From Tomocerus qinae (lineage: Eukaryota; Arthropoda; Collembola; Entomobryomorpha; Tomoceridae), in the NCBI GenBank assembly GCA_020055645.1, contig CM034546.1:11098001-11162000 (forward strand): a stretch of DNA of 64,000 nt, written 5' to 3'. A program made the translations under genes and the position numbers. How positions within the stretch are numbered: position 1 is the first letter of the stretch; every line of letters starts with the position of its first letter. The notes under the pieces are model-generated. The model was not told the DNA's origin. It did no database searches and worked only from the letters and a program-made list of their open reading frames with translations. This document shows positions 36,640 through 47,387 of this stretch, piece by piece.

Positions 36640-37100
36640 GTGAGAACGCCCGAAAAACTAGAAAACAAGGCATTTTTAAAGAGATTTTGATGCTAGTAAA
36701 TAATGAAACTTTACAAAAATAATACCTTAAATTATCACCTTGTGCGTTTAAAGTTAAATCATTTAATGGTTTCTAGTGACATATATAATAAAATATCATA
36801 TTTTACTGAAGTATATTCATTTATGTCATATAAGGTGGGACTTAGACGTTTTATTATATCAAAAATATTTTTTGGCGTCAGCAAAGTTCTTCGTTTATCA
36901 GAGACGCAAAGTCAGAAGGAGGCAACGATATATAGGTATGCAACTATTATTGATTAAGGAAGAGGGTAATAACTAACTGGATTGGCTATATATAAGTACT
37001 AAAAACATGACATTCATCTTTCCTTACCTTACAATTTACCGTCCAAGGTGTCATCCAATCAGAATAATATGTGTGTTTGAATAACCCCTTTGTATCTCTG
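36640..37100 (+). repeat. Duplicated block, copy 1 (related to 43550-43880 and 41388-41470)
   Basis: Shares ATAATAAAATAT, TATTTTAC(T/G)GAAGTATATTCATTT, TTTGGCGTC, GCAAAGTTCTTCGT and the following flank with 43550-43880. Its end (TCCAAGGTGTCATCCAAT, GTGTGTTTGAAT) resembles 41388-41470. The open frames over it are not conserved as protein. Confidence 0.6.
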
Positions 37101-37325
37101 AGAATAGAAAAACTTATTATAATTATCTTATTTACTATCTGTAACCCGATAAGAAGGTTTGTCGTGTGCGTGTGCCGTGTGACATGTGTCGCCGCCTAAC
37201 AAATGCGTTTGGTGTGTTGTGTTGTACGCTATTGGCTATCGTCGATGACTTTGCTGAGCCTGAGACAAAGATTCGGCTAAAATAAGCTGAACATATAAGC
37301 CAAGTGAAACTGGCAGCTTAAGTCG

Positions 37326-37450
37326 CTATTGGACTAAATCGAAATCCATCACGGATATTTACTCTGCATTTTCTCAAATCCAATTCTTTAACACGTACAA
37401 AGGCGCTTGAATCAACGGAGAACTTATCACAGTCATAAATTTTCAATTTT
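37326..37450 (-). pseudogene. 125-bp fragment copied from the F-box/LRR gene
   Basis: Same length as and about 96% identical to 30239-30363 inside exon 3 of the intact F-box gene, with only four or five substitutions and no indel. The homology starts and stops abruptly, and the 21-bp minisatellite begins 35 bp later. This is a recent transfer of a coding fragment, not a gene. Confidence 0.9.
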
Positions 37451-37484
37451 ACCAAACTTTGAGTTTGTTACATTTGTAGGTCGT

Positions 37485-37674
37485 GAAACTGCAGTAGATG
37501 TTTGTAAACCTGCAGTAGATGTTTGTAAAACCGCAGTAGATATTTGTAAAACTGCAGTAGATGTTTGTAAAACTGCAGTAGATGTTTGTAAAACTGCAGT
37601 AGATGTTTGTAAAACTGCAGTAGATGTTTGTAAAACTGCAGTATCTGGTTGTAAAACTGCATTGCCTGGTTATA
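37485..37674. repeat. 21-bp minisatellite, array 1
   Basis: Nine units of 21 bp with the core AAAACTGCAGTAGATGTTTG; the last two units are diverged. A PstI-like CTGCAG occurs in most units. The frame is open on both strands (repeated AVDVCKT or QFYKHLL), as expected for a unit divisible by 3. Confidence 0.95.
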
Positions 37675-38129
37675 AAACGTCACTAATCCAGAATATAAAA
37701 TTTTGGATGTGAAAATTCCCAATACTTAACACGTAACTCTATTTCATACACTTGCTTACACGTTTGCGTCTTTTGTTTGTGGCCCGACAGAAATATGCTT
37801 GTCCTATTAATTCCTCTGTTGTCGTCGAAAGTTTGAAAACTAATCTAAAAATACCTTCTTTTTGATTCTGACCATTTATCCATAGATAACATCCAAAGAT
37901 GGAAATGCCAAAAATTTATGTATTAAGGTATGTATGCTAGAGCAGCTAATTAATTGTAAATAAAGTCATCGTCAAACCACCAAGCAAGCATATTTTATTT
38001 GATATATATTTTATATAAGTACAAATAGCAAAAAATTCTTAAGAAACACATTTACAACATCATGAAAGTTTTTAAATTTTTACAGCTTTGACCTCTTATA
38101 TGTCATACCGCAAAAGTTTAACCTATGAC

Positions 38130-38480
38130 ACGATGAAAAAAAGTTTATGATAAGTAGTCGGAAACTTGCAATCCTCAACTTGATTCTATTCATAATCGAA
38201 TTGTTAGCCAAACTTAATTTTTAACAAATACTACTACTCTGTTGGCCTACTCAATCAATCCACATTATTTGATAATGGTAATATGACTTTATTGTTTTAT
38301 TAAATATCAAATGAGTGCAATCAATACATCAATCGATATTAGTAGGTACAGTTAAGAACTCGTCATTGTGGTCACTGTTGTTTTCTTTATCCACCTTGAG
38401 AATATTTTTACCTGCAAAAAGAATATTCGAGTCAAAAAAATTAAGACACTAAAACTGTTATCTAACCGGAAATGAAACAT
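38130..38480 (+). repeat. 3' flank of IR gene, duplicated at 36120-36500
   Basis: Non-coding sequence downstream of the minus-strand receptor gene, partner of the 36120-36500 block (see there). Confidence 0.5.
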
Positions 38481-38665
38481 TTTAAATATACCAAACCAAA
38501 TTTAGATATATTATTTGAAACCATTACATAGTGGATTGATTAGAAACCAGTACCGAAAGATTTGCATTAGCTGTAAAAATTTGATTTTTAAAACATTTTG
38601 CTATTTATTTCCTCGTAATATGTTCCACGACTGTCCAGTTTTGATTTAATTAACTTTGGTATAGA

Positions 38666-40612
38666 TTATTTATTAAATAACCTACGCAATTCAAAAACGT
38701 CCTCCATTGCAACTGGAAATACACGATCTGCAATCTTAATCCTTCTCTGATTGTTAATTTTCTTAAAAATCTCAAAAACGTGTACTTGGAAAACCAATCT
38801 ATGATGCCACAATCTTTCTAGGAACAGAGTAAAAAATGAGCCAAGTATGAAGTATCCACAAGCGAAGAAAATAGTATGAATCTTCATCGAAAGACTTATC
38901 GCCACACTCCGAGACTCTTCATACTTCATTTTTGTATAGGATAATCTGTATTCTAATTGCCATTTAAAATCGTCTTGTTGCCTAAAATATTTTAAAAACC
39001 CTCTTTCTTGCATGGCGTGAAAATACGATTGGAATTTCAAACGGTAGCAATCCCTGAATTCATAAGATATCGGATCAGCTAGATCTGTTTCTTTTACTGT
39101 CATGCAAACTCCATCTGAAGACATTTTAGATGGTATTAAGTGCACTAGGTATTTACTCTCCACTTTGTCCATTACGACAAATAGTCTCAATGAAAAATTG
39201 GTCAACGATTTCCAATAAAAATGGATTCCACTCATTTCTATGTCATCAGTTGATGCATCCTTTTGCCAATCGAATATGTGGACACTTGTATTATATCCAT
39301 CCAGAAGTTTATATTTCTCAAAATATTCGATTCTCTGTTCATTAAGCCTCCGACTTGTATCCATTTGTAATAATAATTTGTATTTGTTTTCCACGAGATC
39401 TTTAAAGTCTATAAATTGTTTTCTGTCTGGCGGTGCAATAATCTCGCTAGTTATCCACGTATCATATAGAATAGCAATTATAAATCCCATGGACACAGTT
39501 GCCAAGTACAAAATGTTTCTCCCTTTATTGGAAACATCCTGATTTAAAAGAACGGATATTGTAGATACAATGATGAATTCGAATTTCTTATAGACAGATG
39601 TGAATCTTAAGCCCAAAAGATAAAATGAAATCGGGAATAGGGAGAATATCAGCCACCAGCAATAATCATCAAAAGTATTTTGAATTAGAACTGTTAGAGG
39701 AGTGTCGAGGAAAAGTGGATTGGCTTCACAGTAATATGGAATCATTTCCTGAAAGTATTCAATGAAAAGAGTATCATACCATCGGATTTTATACGTATTT
39801 TCTTGATTTGCATACATATCAATAATTCCACATCGTTTATGTTCTCTATTAAGTATTTTCGCCCTCGTTGCATAAACGGCAGTGAAGTTCCATTTTTCAG
39901 CCATTAATTCAACAGCTCTCACTGCATTTTGACAATCATATTGAATCTTCGTTGTTGTGTATATTGGTTTCCTGCATTTTGGCAGTTGGCTGAAAAAATC
40001 GAATCTAAAGTTGTGATAAATACCACCAATTGGAATTCCATGAAGATTCCCATTTAATTTGTTCCAAATTCTTTCCCATATTTTTTCGGAGCTTCCAATT
40101 TCAAGTTGACGAAAAACTGGAGATTTTATGCTAGGATTGTAGAGAATCGTGGTGTAAACTGAATAATTGTTCCCGTCTTTTATTGCCAATATAAAGTGTG
40201 GAGCCACCAAATCTAGAATCAGTCTTGATTGCCATTTTGGATTCATTGTTTTCTTTTCATCTTTAATGACGACTATAAACCTTGAATGCAGTCGGTTTAT
40301 TTCTTTTCCAAAATGTAGAACCATATTTTTCAAATCAGTAGAAGGCTCCATTAGAATATTCACACTGCACAAGTTTCTTGACAGATCTCGAGGATTGTCT
40401 TGATGACGCTGGAAAAGCGTTTTGCTATAATTTGATGTTGCTAAGGTCCAGGGTTGGCCATTTTGATTTGACAGCATAAATTTTGTCTGCCACTGGGATT
40501 GATTGAAAGTGATCATGTTGAAATCACATTTACTGTAATATGATAAATTCCGAAAACATTGAATATTGTTGATAACAAATAAAAATTGAATAAATAGATA
40601 GATAAAGAACAT
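38666..40612 (-). CDS. Divergent ionotropic-receptor-like protein, single exon
   Basis: Probable chemosensory ligand-gated ion channel of the IR family in a sensory-neuron membrane; 648 aa, no intron in the coding region. A signal peptide occupies about 1-19 (MFFIYLFIQFLFVINNIQ). An extracellular ligand-binding-like region runs to about 315. Membrane segments follow the IR plan: M1 about 318-336 (WWLIFSLFPISFYLLG), a pore-loop-like stretch about 343-358, M2/M3 about 364-384 (ILYLATVSMGFIIAILY), then a second extracellular lobe, and a last segment about 571-596 (IHTIFFACGYFILGSFFTLF). Paralogous along its length to 49822-51849 (shared NGQPWTLATS, DNPRDLS, IQNTFDDYCWWLI, APPD(R/K)KQF). Residues that bind glutamate in classical receptors are not obvious, as usual for divergent IRs. 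The stop codon overlaps AATAAATAA. Ligand unknown. Confidence 0.8.
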   Translation of the reverse strand: MFFIYLFIQFLFVINNIQCFRNLSYYSKCDFNMITFNQSQWQTKFMLSNQNGQPWTLATSNYSKTLFQRHQDNPRDLSRNLCSVNILMEPSTDLKNMVLHFGKEINRLHSRFIVVIKDEKKTMNPKWQSRLILDLVAPHFILAIKDGNNYSVYTTILYNPSIKSPVFRQLEIGSSEKIWERIWNKLNGNLHGIPIGGIYHNFRFDFFSQLPKCRKPIYTTTKIQYDCQNAVRAVELMAEKWNFTAVYATRAKILNREHKRCGIIDMYANQENTYKIRWYDTLFIEYFQEMIPYYCEANPLFLDTPLTVLIQNTFDDYCWWLIFSLFPISFYLLGLRFTSVYKKFEFIIVSTISVLLNQDVSNKGRNILYLATVSMGFIIAILYDTWITSEIIAPPDRKQFIDFKDLVENKYKLLLQMDTSRRLNEQRIEYFEKYKLLDGYNTSVHIFDWQKDASTDDIEMSGIHFYWKSLTNFSLRLFVVMDKVESKYLVHLIPSKMSSDGVCMTVKETDLADPISYEFRDCYRLKFQSYFHAMQERGFLKYFRQQDDFKWQLEYRLSYTKMKYEESRSVAISLSMKIHTIFFACGYFILGSFFTLFLERLWHHRLVFQVHVFEIFKKINNQRRIKIADRVFPVAMEDVFELRRLFNK

Positions 40613-41387
40613 GTTGATATGCAGAGTGTTAAATTTTATCTAAATCAAGATCAGGGCGCAGTGAGCGATCTGTAGAAAGTAAAAGATAGTGTGGAATAAG
40701 AAATCAGACTACGTTCATGCATGTTAAGTGTAAAGAAACCTCTGTTGTATGAGGAAAATTTATTTCCTTTATATAGAACTCCTAGGTTTACATTTAAACC
40801 AGCTCGAAATTCTATAACTAACTTACATATAGAACTAAACAAAGTCAGACAGGAAATCACTATCCACTATGCAAATAAGACAACATACATAACGTAGTCA
40901 TCATGAGCATTCCAATGTCATGTTCGATATTTGCCTATTTATTATTACAGTGAAAGACAAAATGGTAAAAATAAACTTGAAAATTTTACCAGATAAAGAA
41001 ACAAGTTTATAGAAGCTTTCTTATGGCTTGTGTTTCAATTTTTTACAATCTGAATAAAATGTTTGCTTTCATAAAGACATTTTCTATAACTACAATTGCA
41101 ACTTTATAATTCATGATTGGCAATAAAATTGCCGGGTAACAGTAACAAATTGGTATACAAAATCGCAAATTGTCGTAAATAAAAATGTCCTGACCAAATC
41201 CTACTTCTTATGAAAATGTATTGAACTCTGCTGTTTACCTATTACGTCCAACAAATATTTCATGGAATTACCGTTTTCAAACCCTTAAAAACCGCTGGGA
41301 TAAATATCCAGCGCGAATGTGCTAAATTCACTATATGTTTAGATTGATGCCGTATGAGCTGCATGTCTATAAAGTCTATATTTTCCT
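40613..41387. other. 5' flank of the IR gene
   Basis: No gene recognised; AT-rich DNA that should contain the promoter of the minus-strand receptor. The frame at 40651-40860 has no recognisable product. Confidence 0.4.
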
Positions 41388-41470
41388 CCAAGGTTTTATC
41401 CAATATTCATAATATACACGTGTGTTTGAATTCCCACATTGTGTATCTGAGAAGCGAAAGACCTTCCGCT
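41388..41470 (+). repeat. Partial copy of the end of block 36640-37100
   Basis: TCCAAGGTTTTATCCAAT, GTGTGTTTGAAT and GTATCTGAGAA match the end of the 36640-37100 block; in both places a 21-bp minisatellite follows. Confidence 0.5.
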
Positions 41471-41566
41471 GACGCCAGTCAGTCTTCCTTGTCACCTATC
41501 TAATGCTACATATTTTATTATATCTACTGCTAACATGTAGGATTCAGGAATTTTTGCATCTAGTAA

Positions 41567-41717
41567 AGTTTTACAGCCAGGCACTGCAGTTTTACAACCA
41601 GCTTTTGAAGGTTTACAACCAGATACTGCAGTTTTACAACCAGCTACTGCAGTTTTACAACAAGTTACTGAAGTTTTACAACATTATACTGCCGTTTTAC
41701 AACCAGCTACTGCAGTT
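41567..41717. repeat. 21-bp minisatellite, array 2 (inverted relative to array 1)
   Basis: About seven units with the core CTGCAGTTTTACAACCAG, which is the reverse complement of the array at 37485-37674 with moderate divergence. The two arrays therefore flank the receptor gene at 38666-40612 as inverted repeats. Confidence 0.85.
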
Positions 41718-41829
41718 GATGCATGATTGATTAATATTATATACCTTCGGTGCGATGAGAATAAATTGTTTTGATAATCTAATACAATTACTTTAAACAC
41801 TTTTAACACATATAATACCAAAACTGTAT

Positions 41830-42160
41830 TGAAGATCCGTGTAGGATTATATATCCAATCTGGGATACACGTTGACTTTTTTGTCATAATTTTAGAAAGA
41901 TAATTATAGGATATTGTTTGACACATGCCTAACAAAAATATTTGTTCATTTGGCTTGGCAGGTGAAAGTTTTGCAAACCTCTGCCATGTTTATCTCGGAG
42001 AGGTGTTTTGAACTTTGAGTTGAACTTGTTTGCAGTACTACATTTATTAGATTGTGTATGTTTGATGATTTTAATTATTTGAAGCCAACTTTATATATGA
42101 TGATATAACAAATTATATCTTCATATTGTGAAATCTCAATATTGAAGTTGTATTCATTCA
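41830..42160 (+). repeat. Duplicated block, copy 2 (related to 31850-32150)
   Basis: See 31850-32150; shared TGTAGGAT, TGATGATTTT, TATTTGAAGCCAA and ACAAATTATATC in the same order. Confidence 0.55.
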
Positions 42161-42288
42161 TATTCATAATCCATGGTGGGCGTTAGACTAGGTTAGCTAC
42201 TTTCATAATAATTATACATTGCATATCAACTAACATCAGCTAATAGTTAATTACCTTTGCTTCATTCTTGGTATTCCTGGGTTCGCAA

Positions 42289-42554
42289 CAAGTGCTCAGT
42301 TTAGCCAAACAGCCGGCTGATCGGCTAAAATGGCTGTCTAAATTGGTCGGTCGGTTGAAATTATTTGCTAGCCAGTGGCTAAAATGACCAAAAATAGCAA
42401 AATGAGGCTATGTGAACTGAAAAATAAATCCTTGATTTGGCGCGAAATTTAAAAAATCGGAATCAGTATCATTTCTCATCATTTTTACCGCTAGCCATTA
42501 AAAATGGCTAGCGGCTGGTTAAAATAATTTTCAGCCAGCTAAAAGGGAACACTG
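42289..42554. mobile_element. hAT-like MITE (CAGTGTTCCC-type end)
   Basis: The right end, read inward on the minus strand, is CAGTGTTCCCTTTTAGC; the left end is CAAGTGCTCAGTTTAGCC. These are imperfect inverted ends of the style common in hAT elements. Inside are several GGCTA/TAGCC words and a perfect hairpin with arms CCGCTAGCCATT (42488-42499) and its complement (42503-42514). No convincing target duplication was found. Confidence 0.55.
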
Positions 42555-43088
42555 CTCTCAACGCAACGTTGCAACGAAAATGAAATCGAATTGTTACAAT
42601 TTTTCGAAATTTTGAAATTACGAATTTACATTATTTAGTAGATTATAAAAAATCAGGCAAAAAATTCAGGTTACGTTTTTACTAATTTTGCTACTGCTAC
42701 TAATTTTTTAAAACGGCAACCAAAAAGGTAACCTTTTTGCCTTTTTCATGCCCTGAATGGGTGTATTAAGGGCGTCAGGAATTCTTTTCCTTTGTTTTTA
42801 CAAAAAATTCAACTTCGTAGCTCACAGAATTCAGTTTTAATTTGCATCCAGAAATTACAACTTCCACAAACCCCTGGTTTATGGAATCGACCCATAATTT
42901 TTAGATTTTTCTTGCTTATTTTTATTTAGTTTTTGAATAAAAGACATGCTTTCTCCAGCCTTTGGACTGATTCTATAACCATTGTACAGTAAACCGGATC
43001 ATTTTTCAAAAATACACACTCCGCTCAGATTTGGTCAAGAATCTGTAATTATAATCGTACTTGACAAAGCAATAAATTTACTTGTATA

Positions 43089-43275
43089 TATATGTTTGTA
43101 CGTGTGGTAGGGTAATCCCAAACGCAAAATGCGCAAGCAGCGTATTACATAAATCAATAAAATACACTCTGGGTTAATATTAGTTTATTTCGAAAAAATG
43201 TTGACGCGGAAATTTTTGGAAATTTGATATCAGTACTGGTGGCCTAGTACAAATTGTACAAAAACACAACTTATA
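43089..43275 (+). repeat. Dispersed repeat, copy 2 (related to 13781-13985)
   Basis: See 13781-13985. Both copies have the same orientation and similar length. Confidence 0.6.
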
Positions 43276-43549
43276 GAAGCATAGCTCAATATCGCTCTCG
43301 TTCTGGTTCCTACTTACTCCAGCGCCAGCCTCCTGTATCAATAGTGTCAACACAAATGGGTTGCACAGGTTGCACTGTTTTGCTCAGAGCCTAGTCAGAA
43401 GCGCAAGGAAAATGGGTTATTTTTACCGAAAAGGGTAGGCGTGGAATGAAAGCCAACCACACTAAGTTTAGCATAGCCAAAAATCAACCCAAAATCTTTA
43501 ATCAAAATAGTTTAAAATACAGCACTGAGAAAGAACATTTTATTATTTC

Positions 43550-43880
43550 AAAGTTTATATATCTACAATTGCAAAAAGTTTGTAAAGAAACACATTTACA
43601 ATATTTCAAAAATCCGTGGAATAATTATAATTTTCTAATTTACTCTACAGTGATAATATCCTGTGATATGCATAATAAAATATTATATTTTACGGAAGTA
43701 TATTCATTTGTCTCACAACTGTTTGGCGTCGGCAAAGTTCTTCGTATTTCAGACACGCATATAGTCAGAAAGACAAAAACACTTATAAATAATTCAAATG
43801 ATGTATAGGCTGATTGGTTAGGGTAGAAATCACTAATAACTGGACGGGTTTATAACTACTAAATAGGACTCATGACAGAA
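43550..43880 (+). repeat. Duplicated block, copy 2 (related to 36640-37100)
   Basis: See 36640-37100. It lies about 1 kb upstream of the receptor at 44916. Confidence 0.6.
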
Positions 43881-44915
43881 CTAGATATTATTACACTATT
43901 GTTAGTCATACTACTCACACTTGGTATGCAAATTGGCTGTTGAATTTTTTTAATCACTTTTATATGTCTGTAAAATATTAACAAATAAACGTTTTAGGAA
44001 AAAACTGTACTAGCTACTACATAAACGTACTGTTGGCCGTTGTATGTATCTCCGTATCGTTTTGTAATTGAACGTTCAACTAGTGTTTAGATAATCTAAA
44101 AACGGAGTTGTCCTGTTGACTCTGTAGGAGTTGATCTTTGTTTGAAACTTCTATCTACTTGACGATAATAAAAAACAAAAGATAACAATTAATCATTGTT
44201 AATTGTATTTCAGATTATAAAATTTTAGATGCAAACTTAGCATCAAATACAAATAAAATGCCAATTATCGATTTGAGTTTAAATAATTCAGAGGTTTATC
44301 TAGGTCTCTTGTAAAAGTCAAATCCAATGTCTCCTTTCTCTCGTACGATTTCCAGACACACCGTATCAGGGTTTTTATGTGGTGATGTCCAATTTTCTTA
44401 ATTACATGTTTGTAAAATGTACATGTAAAATTTAATTTAATCAACTAAGAAAATTTTATAAGATTTGCTCGGAGTGCAGATTAATAGGGGTAGTTGAAAA
44501 TCAAAACAAAAAATTGAAATTGAATTGAAAATTATGACAAGAAAAATATTCAAATTGGAAAGAAACATATTGTGAAATATTAAATGCGATGAACGATTGC
44601 AATTAAATAGGAATGCTTAAGGATTACTGTAAAAATAAACATTTTCAGCTTTACTAAAAACAAACTTGCTTTAGCACAAATCTATTTCACTTTTTACATT
44701 CAACATTTCGACAATAGATGTTTATCCTATTTTCCGTCATTCAAATTACCCATACAAGAAACAGTCGACAATGTTAATAAATATAGGTATCTAACAAAAC
44801 TTGAGTCCAAACTTCTTTCCTACGAAAGTAGGTTGTAGACTATTCTAAGTTATACATGGATTGTAAACTAGTGTAAGAAAATTACTTTCATTAAAACTTC
44901 ATTCGAATAAAGAAA

Positions 44916-47387
44916 ATGAATTTAAAAATCGTTAGTTTGAAGGCACAAACAATGTTTTTTAGAATTTTTATCTTTATAAGTATTGTTGGTTCCAAAAAAA
45001 TAGAAAATTTATTTTTAATAGAGAAAGATTGCTACATCAACATAATATTTTACAAAACGGACTCAATGCATATGGCAGAGATATTGAAGGAACTGGTCCA
45101 AATTAAAAATCCGTATTCTGTAACGTATGTTGATTTTATGAAAAGAACTTTAATTCAAAAATTTACAAATTCTACAGAAGAAGAAATGGAATCAAAAATG
45201 TATCGGGAAATTAGGAAATCGTACGACTGCCCTATCGTTGAGCAAAATATATATTCACCTTATTTAAATAACCGATTCACATGTATCGTGCATTTTTCTG
45301 TAGATTTAAATTCTAGCAACTCAATTGATCGTATTTTAACAGAATATATAATTGATTATGTGGGACTTAACTTCAGGTTAAATACTTTAAATACCGAGTT
45401 TCAAAAACCTTATCTGTCTTTGATGCAATCTTGTTTTTATAAACGGCGAAAAACTAACTTCGAGTTTGAAGATTACACAAGTGTTTATTTTCTGATCCCA
45501 AAAGAAGTGATTGGTTCCCCGAAGAACCAAACTAAATTTTTGAAAGAATTAACAATAGATTTTTCTGGAGAGGAAGGTCACTATTTTGTGCACTCATTGG
45601 AGGAAGAAGACAGCAGAATATTTTTTATTTGTGGGAAATGTCTACGGGAAATAGTGACGGACGATACGGAAATTACAAATGGATTTGTTGACAGTTTGGT
45701 TTTCTCACATAATGCTATTACTGGAGGAAATTTAATTGAACGACAAAGATTGTGGAAAATGCGGACGACGGCTGCCCTCAACGGTGATTTCATAAAAGAA
45801 GAAATGCATTTGGGCATTGATCGTTTTCCAGAAGTGATAAGTTCTTACTGTGGACCCAAATTAAATAACGAAAACTTTGCATCAGTATTCAGAGAAAATC
45901 ATTTTGACGTGGCAGTTATTTCATCTTCAATTGTCTCACAAAATTTCCCCAATGCAACGATTGCCACTCCATTTCAACTATGCAATTCGAAATATGCAAT
46001 ATTGAATATACACTACGAATATTCACTGAGCACAGTATCGTATACAAACATCTTCATTCCAACCAGCACAGACAGTTACAATTACATATCTTGTGTAGTT
46101 CTGGAGGATGAGAGTCTTTCTTTCTACGGTTACATCCGCCCTTTTCAACTTTCTGCTTGGATTGGAATTCTGTTGACAATATTCCTTGTCACATCCTTTT
46201 TTCAACTCACTTTCTATTTGAAGCACAACGAAATTTACCAATTCATCTTTACTTGCTGTGCTTATGTCGTCGGCAACAATTGCGGATTCCCTAAAAAGTT
46301 GGATAAATATTTCTGGTTCAAAATTGTTCTGGGGCCATACCTACTAATTTTCATCGTTCTCACCTACGGCTATGCAGGTATCGTCATTACGGATTTAACT
46401 GAACCGAGAGCTGTAAGACAAATCGAGTCTTTTCAAGAAATTGCTGCTTTGGATGATATTTCGGTAGTCAGTCGACTTTTCGGAGGGCATCCTTACGAAC
46501 CAATGTTAATGCCAATTCATTACCAGGAAGAAATATTATTTTATTACCACTGTTATACTTATTTGAACAAAACTCCAATTGGTAATTCAACGACACAATA
46601 TGAAAATACTATAAAATGCCATAACATCAGTTCTATTTTGAATAATCTCACATTTTCTGATGTATCAATCGAAACTGTGAAGTCAGCATTAGATTGTGCC
46701 AGCCGACTTAAAGGTATAAATAATTTTTTACTGCGCCTCGATTCATTCATTTACAGTACCTTAGAGAAAAAACTTAAATCAATTGCCAACAAGCTTCGTT
46801 ACCCACCAATTGCCCCACACTTGACTCTTCAACAATGGATATCTGAATGCAACAAATCAGTGTTTATGGATAGACAGAGTAACATTCATCGGTTTTTAAA
46901 CGATTCCTATTGGGATATTGGAAATGGTATCCGACCAAATCGAAAGTTGTACATTGGAATTCCAGATAATAATACTGTCACTTTTGGTATGACACTCAAG
47001 AGCACGAATATTTTGCTTAGAAAGTACTTCGAACGTAAACTCTTCGATTTATCCCAATCTGGACTAAAAACCAAATGGATGGATGTCTTCAATCATTTCA
47101 ACTACACCCAATGTCGATATTGTTTCAAACGAGAGCAACCACGCCCCCTTAATTTTTATAATTCAAACATTTTTACTATTTTTGCTATTTATTTTGCAGG
47201 TCTAATTCTGTCTTTTTTGAAACTCTTTTGGGAAGGTAAATGTGTGTTGCTGCTATTGTCACATGTCTTTATTAAATGGATCTCCAAATTAGGCCGTCAC
47301 TTTAAAACAAGATTTAGGAATGTATTTACGAATCCTGTTTCAACACTGAAAACTCAAGAGATTTTTATAGTTTCCCAAAGGAAATAA
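44916..47387 (+). CDS. Highly divergent ionotropic-receptor-like protein, single exon
   Basis: 823 aa, ATG at 44916, one exon. The N-terminus has a hydrophobic segment (about 12-25) that may be a signal peptide; an alternative ATG at codon 13 would place it closer to the start. A long extracellular region carries many N-glycosylation sites (NST, NQT, NAT). Membrane segments: M1 about 413-434 (LSAWIGILLTIFLVTSFF), a pore-like stretch about 438-455, M2/M3 about 467-489 (VLGPYLLIFIVLTYGYAGIV) followed by TDLTEPRAVRQIESFQEI, the usual IR position of a second ligand-binding lobe; the last segment is about 750-770 (FAIYFAGLILSFLKLFW). Little similarity to its neighbours at 38666 and 49822 beyond this architecture. 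The stop codon lies within AATAAA (47383-47388). Probably chemosensory; ligand unknown. Confidence 0.72.
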   Translation: MNLKIVSLKAQTMFFRIFIFISIVGSKKIENLFLIEKDCYINIIFYKTDSMHMAEILKELVQIKNPYSVTYVDFMKRTLIQKFTNSTEEEMESKMYREIRKSYDCPIVEQNIYSPYLNNRFTCIVHFSVDLNSSNSIDRILTEYIIDYVGLNFRLNTLNTEFQKPYLSLMQSCFYKRRKTNFEFEDYTSVYFLIPKEVIGSPKNQTKFLKELTIDFSGEEGHYFVHSLEEEDSRIFFICGKCLREIVTDDTEITNGFVDSLVFSHNAITGGNLIERQRLWKMRTTAALNGDFIKEEMHLGIDRFPEVISSYCGPKLNNENFASVFRENHFDVAVISSSIVSQNFPNATIATPFQLCNSKYAILNIHYEYSLSTVSYTNIFIPTSTDSYNYISCVVLEDESLSFYGYIRPFQLSAWIGILLTIFLVTSFFQLTFYLKHNEIYQFIFTCCAYVVGNNCGFPKKLDKYFWFKIVLGPYLLIFIVLTYGYAGIVITDLTEPRAVRQIESFQEIAALDDISVVSRLFGGHPYEPMLMPIHYQEEILFYYHCYTYLNKTPIGNSTTQYENTIKCHNISSILNNLTFSDVSIETVKSALDCASRLKGINNFLLRLDSFIYSTLEKKLKSIANKLRYPPIAPHLTLQQWISECNKSVFMDRQSNIHRFLNDSYWDIGNGIRPNRKLYIGIPDNNTVTFGMTLKSTNILLRKYFERKLFDLSQSGLKTKWMDVFNHFNYTQCRYCFKREQPRPLNFYNSNIFTIFAIYFAGLILSFLKLFWEGKCVLLLLSHVFIKWISKLGRHFKTRFRNVFTNPVSTLKTQEIFIVSQRK

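Larger units (their letters stand above)
42555..44915. other. Intergenic, two dispersed repeats only
   Basis: No gene is supported. It contains the repeat copies at 43089-43275 and 43550-43880. The 120-aa frame at 43446-43808 overlaps the second and has no recognisable domain. The last few hundred bases should contain the promoter of the plus-strand receptor. Confidence 0.4.

Noticed and set aside
37407..37722. Frames with AVDVCKT-type repeated peptides
   Set aside because: They come from the 21-bp minisatellite and, at the start, from the copied F-box fragment on the other strand.
43446..43808. 120-codon plus-strand frame as a gene
   Set aside because: The related block at 36640-37100 does not preserve the frame, so the similarity is of DNA repeats, not of protein.
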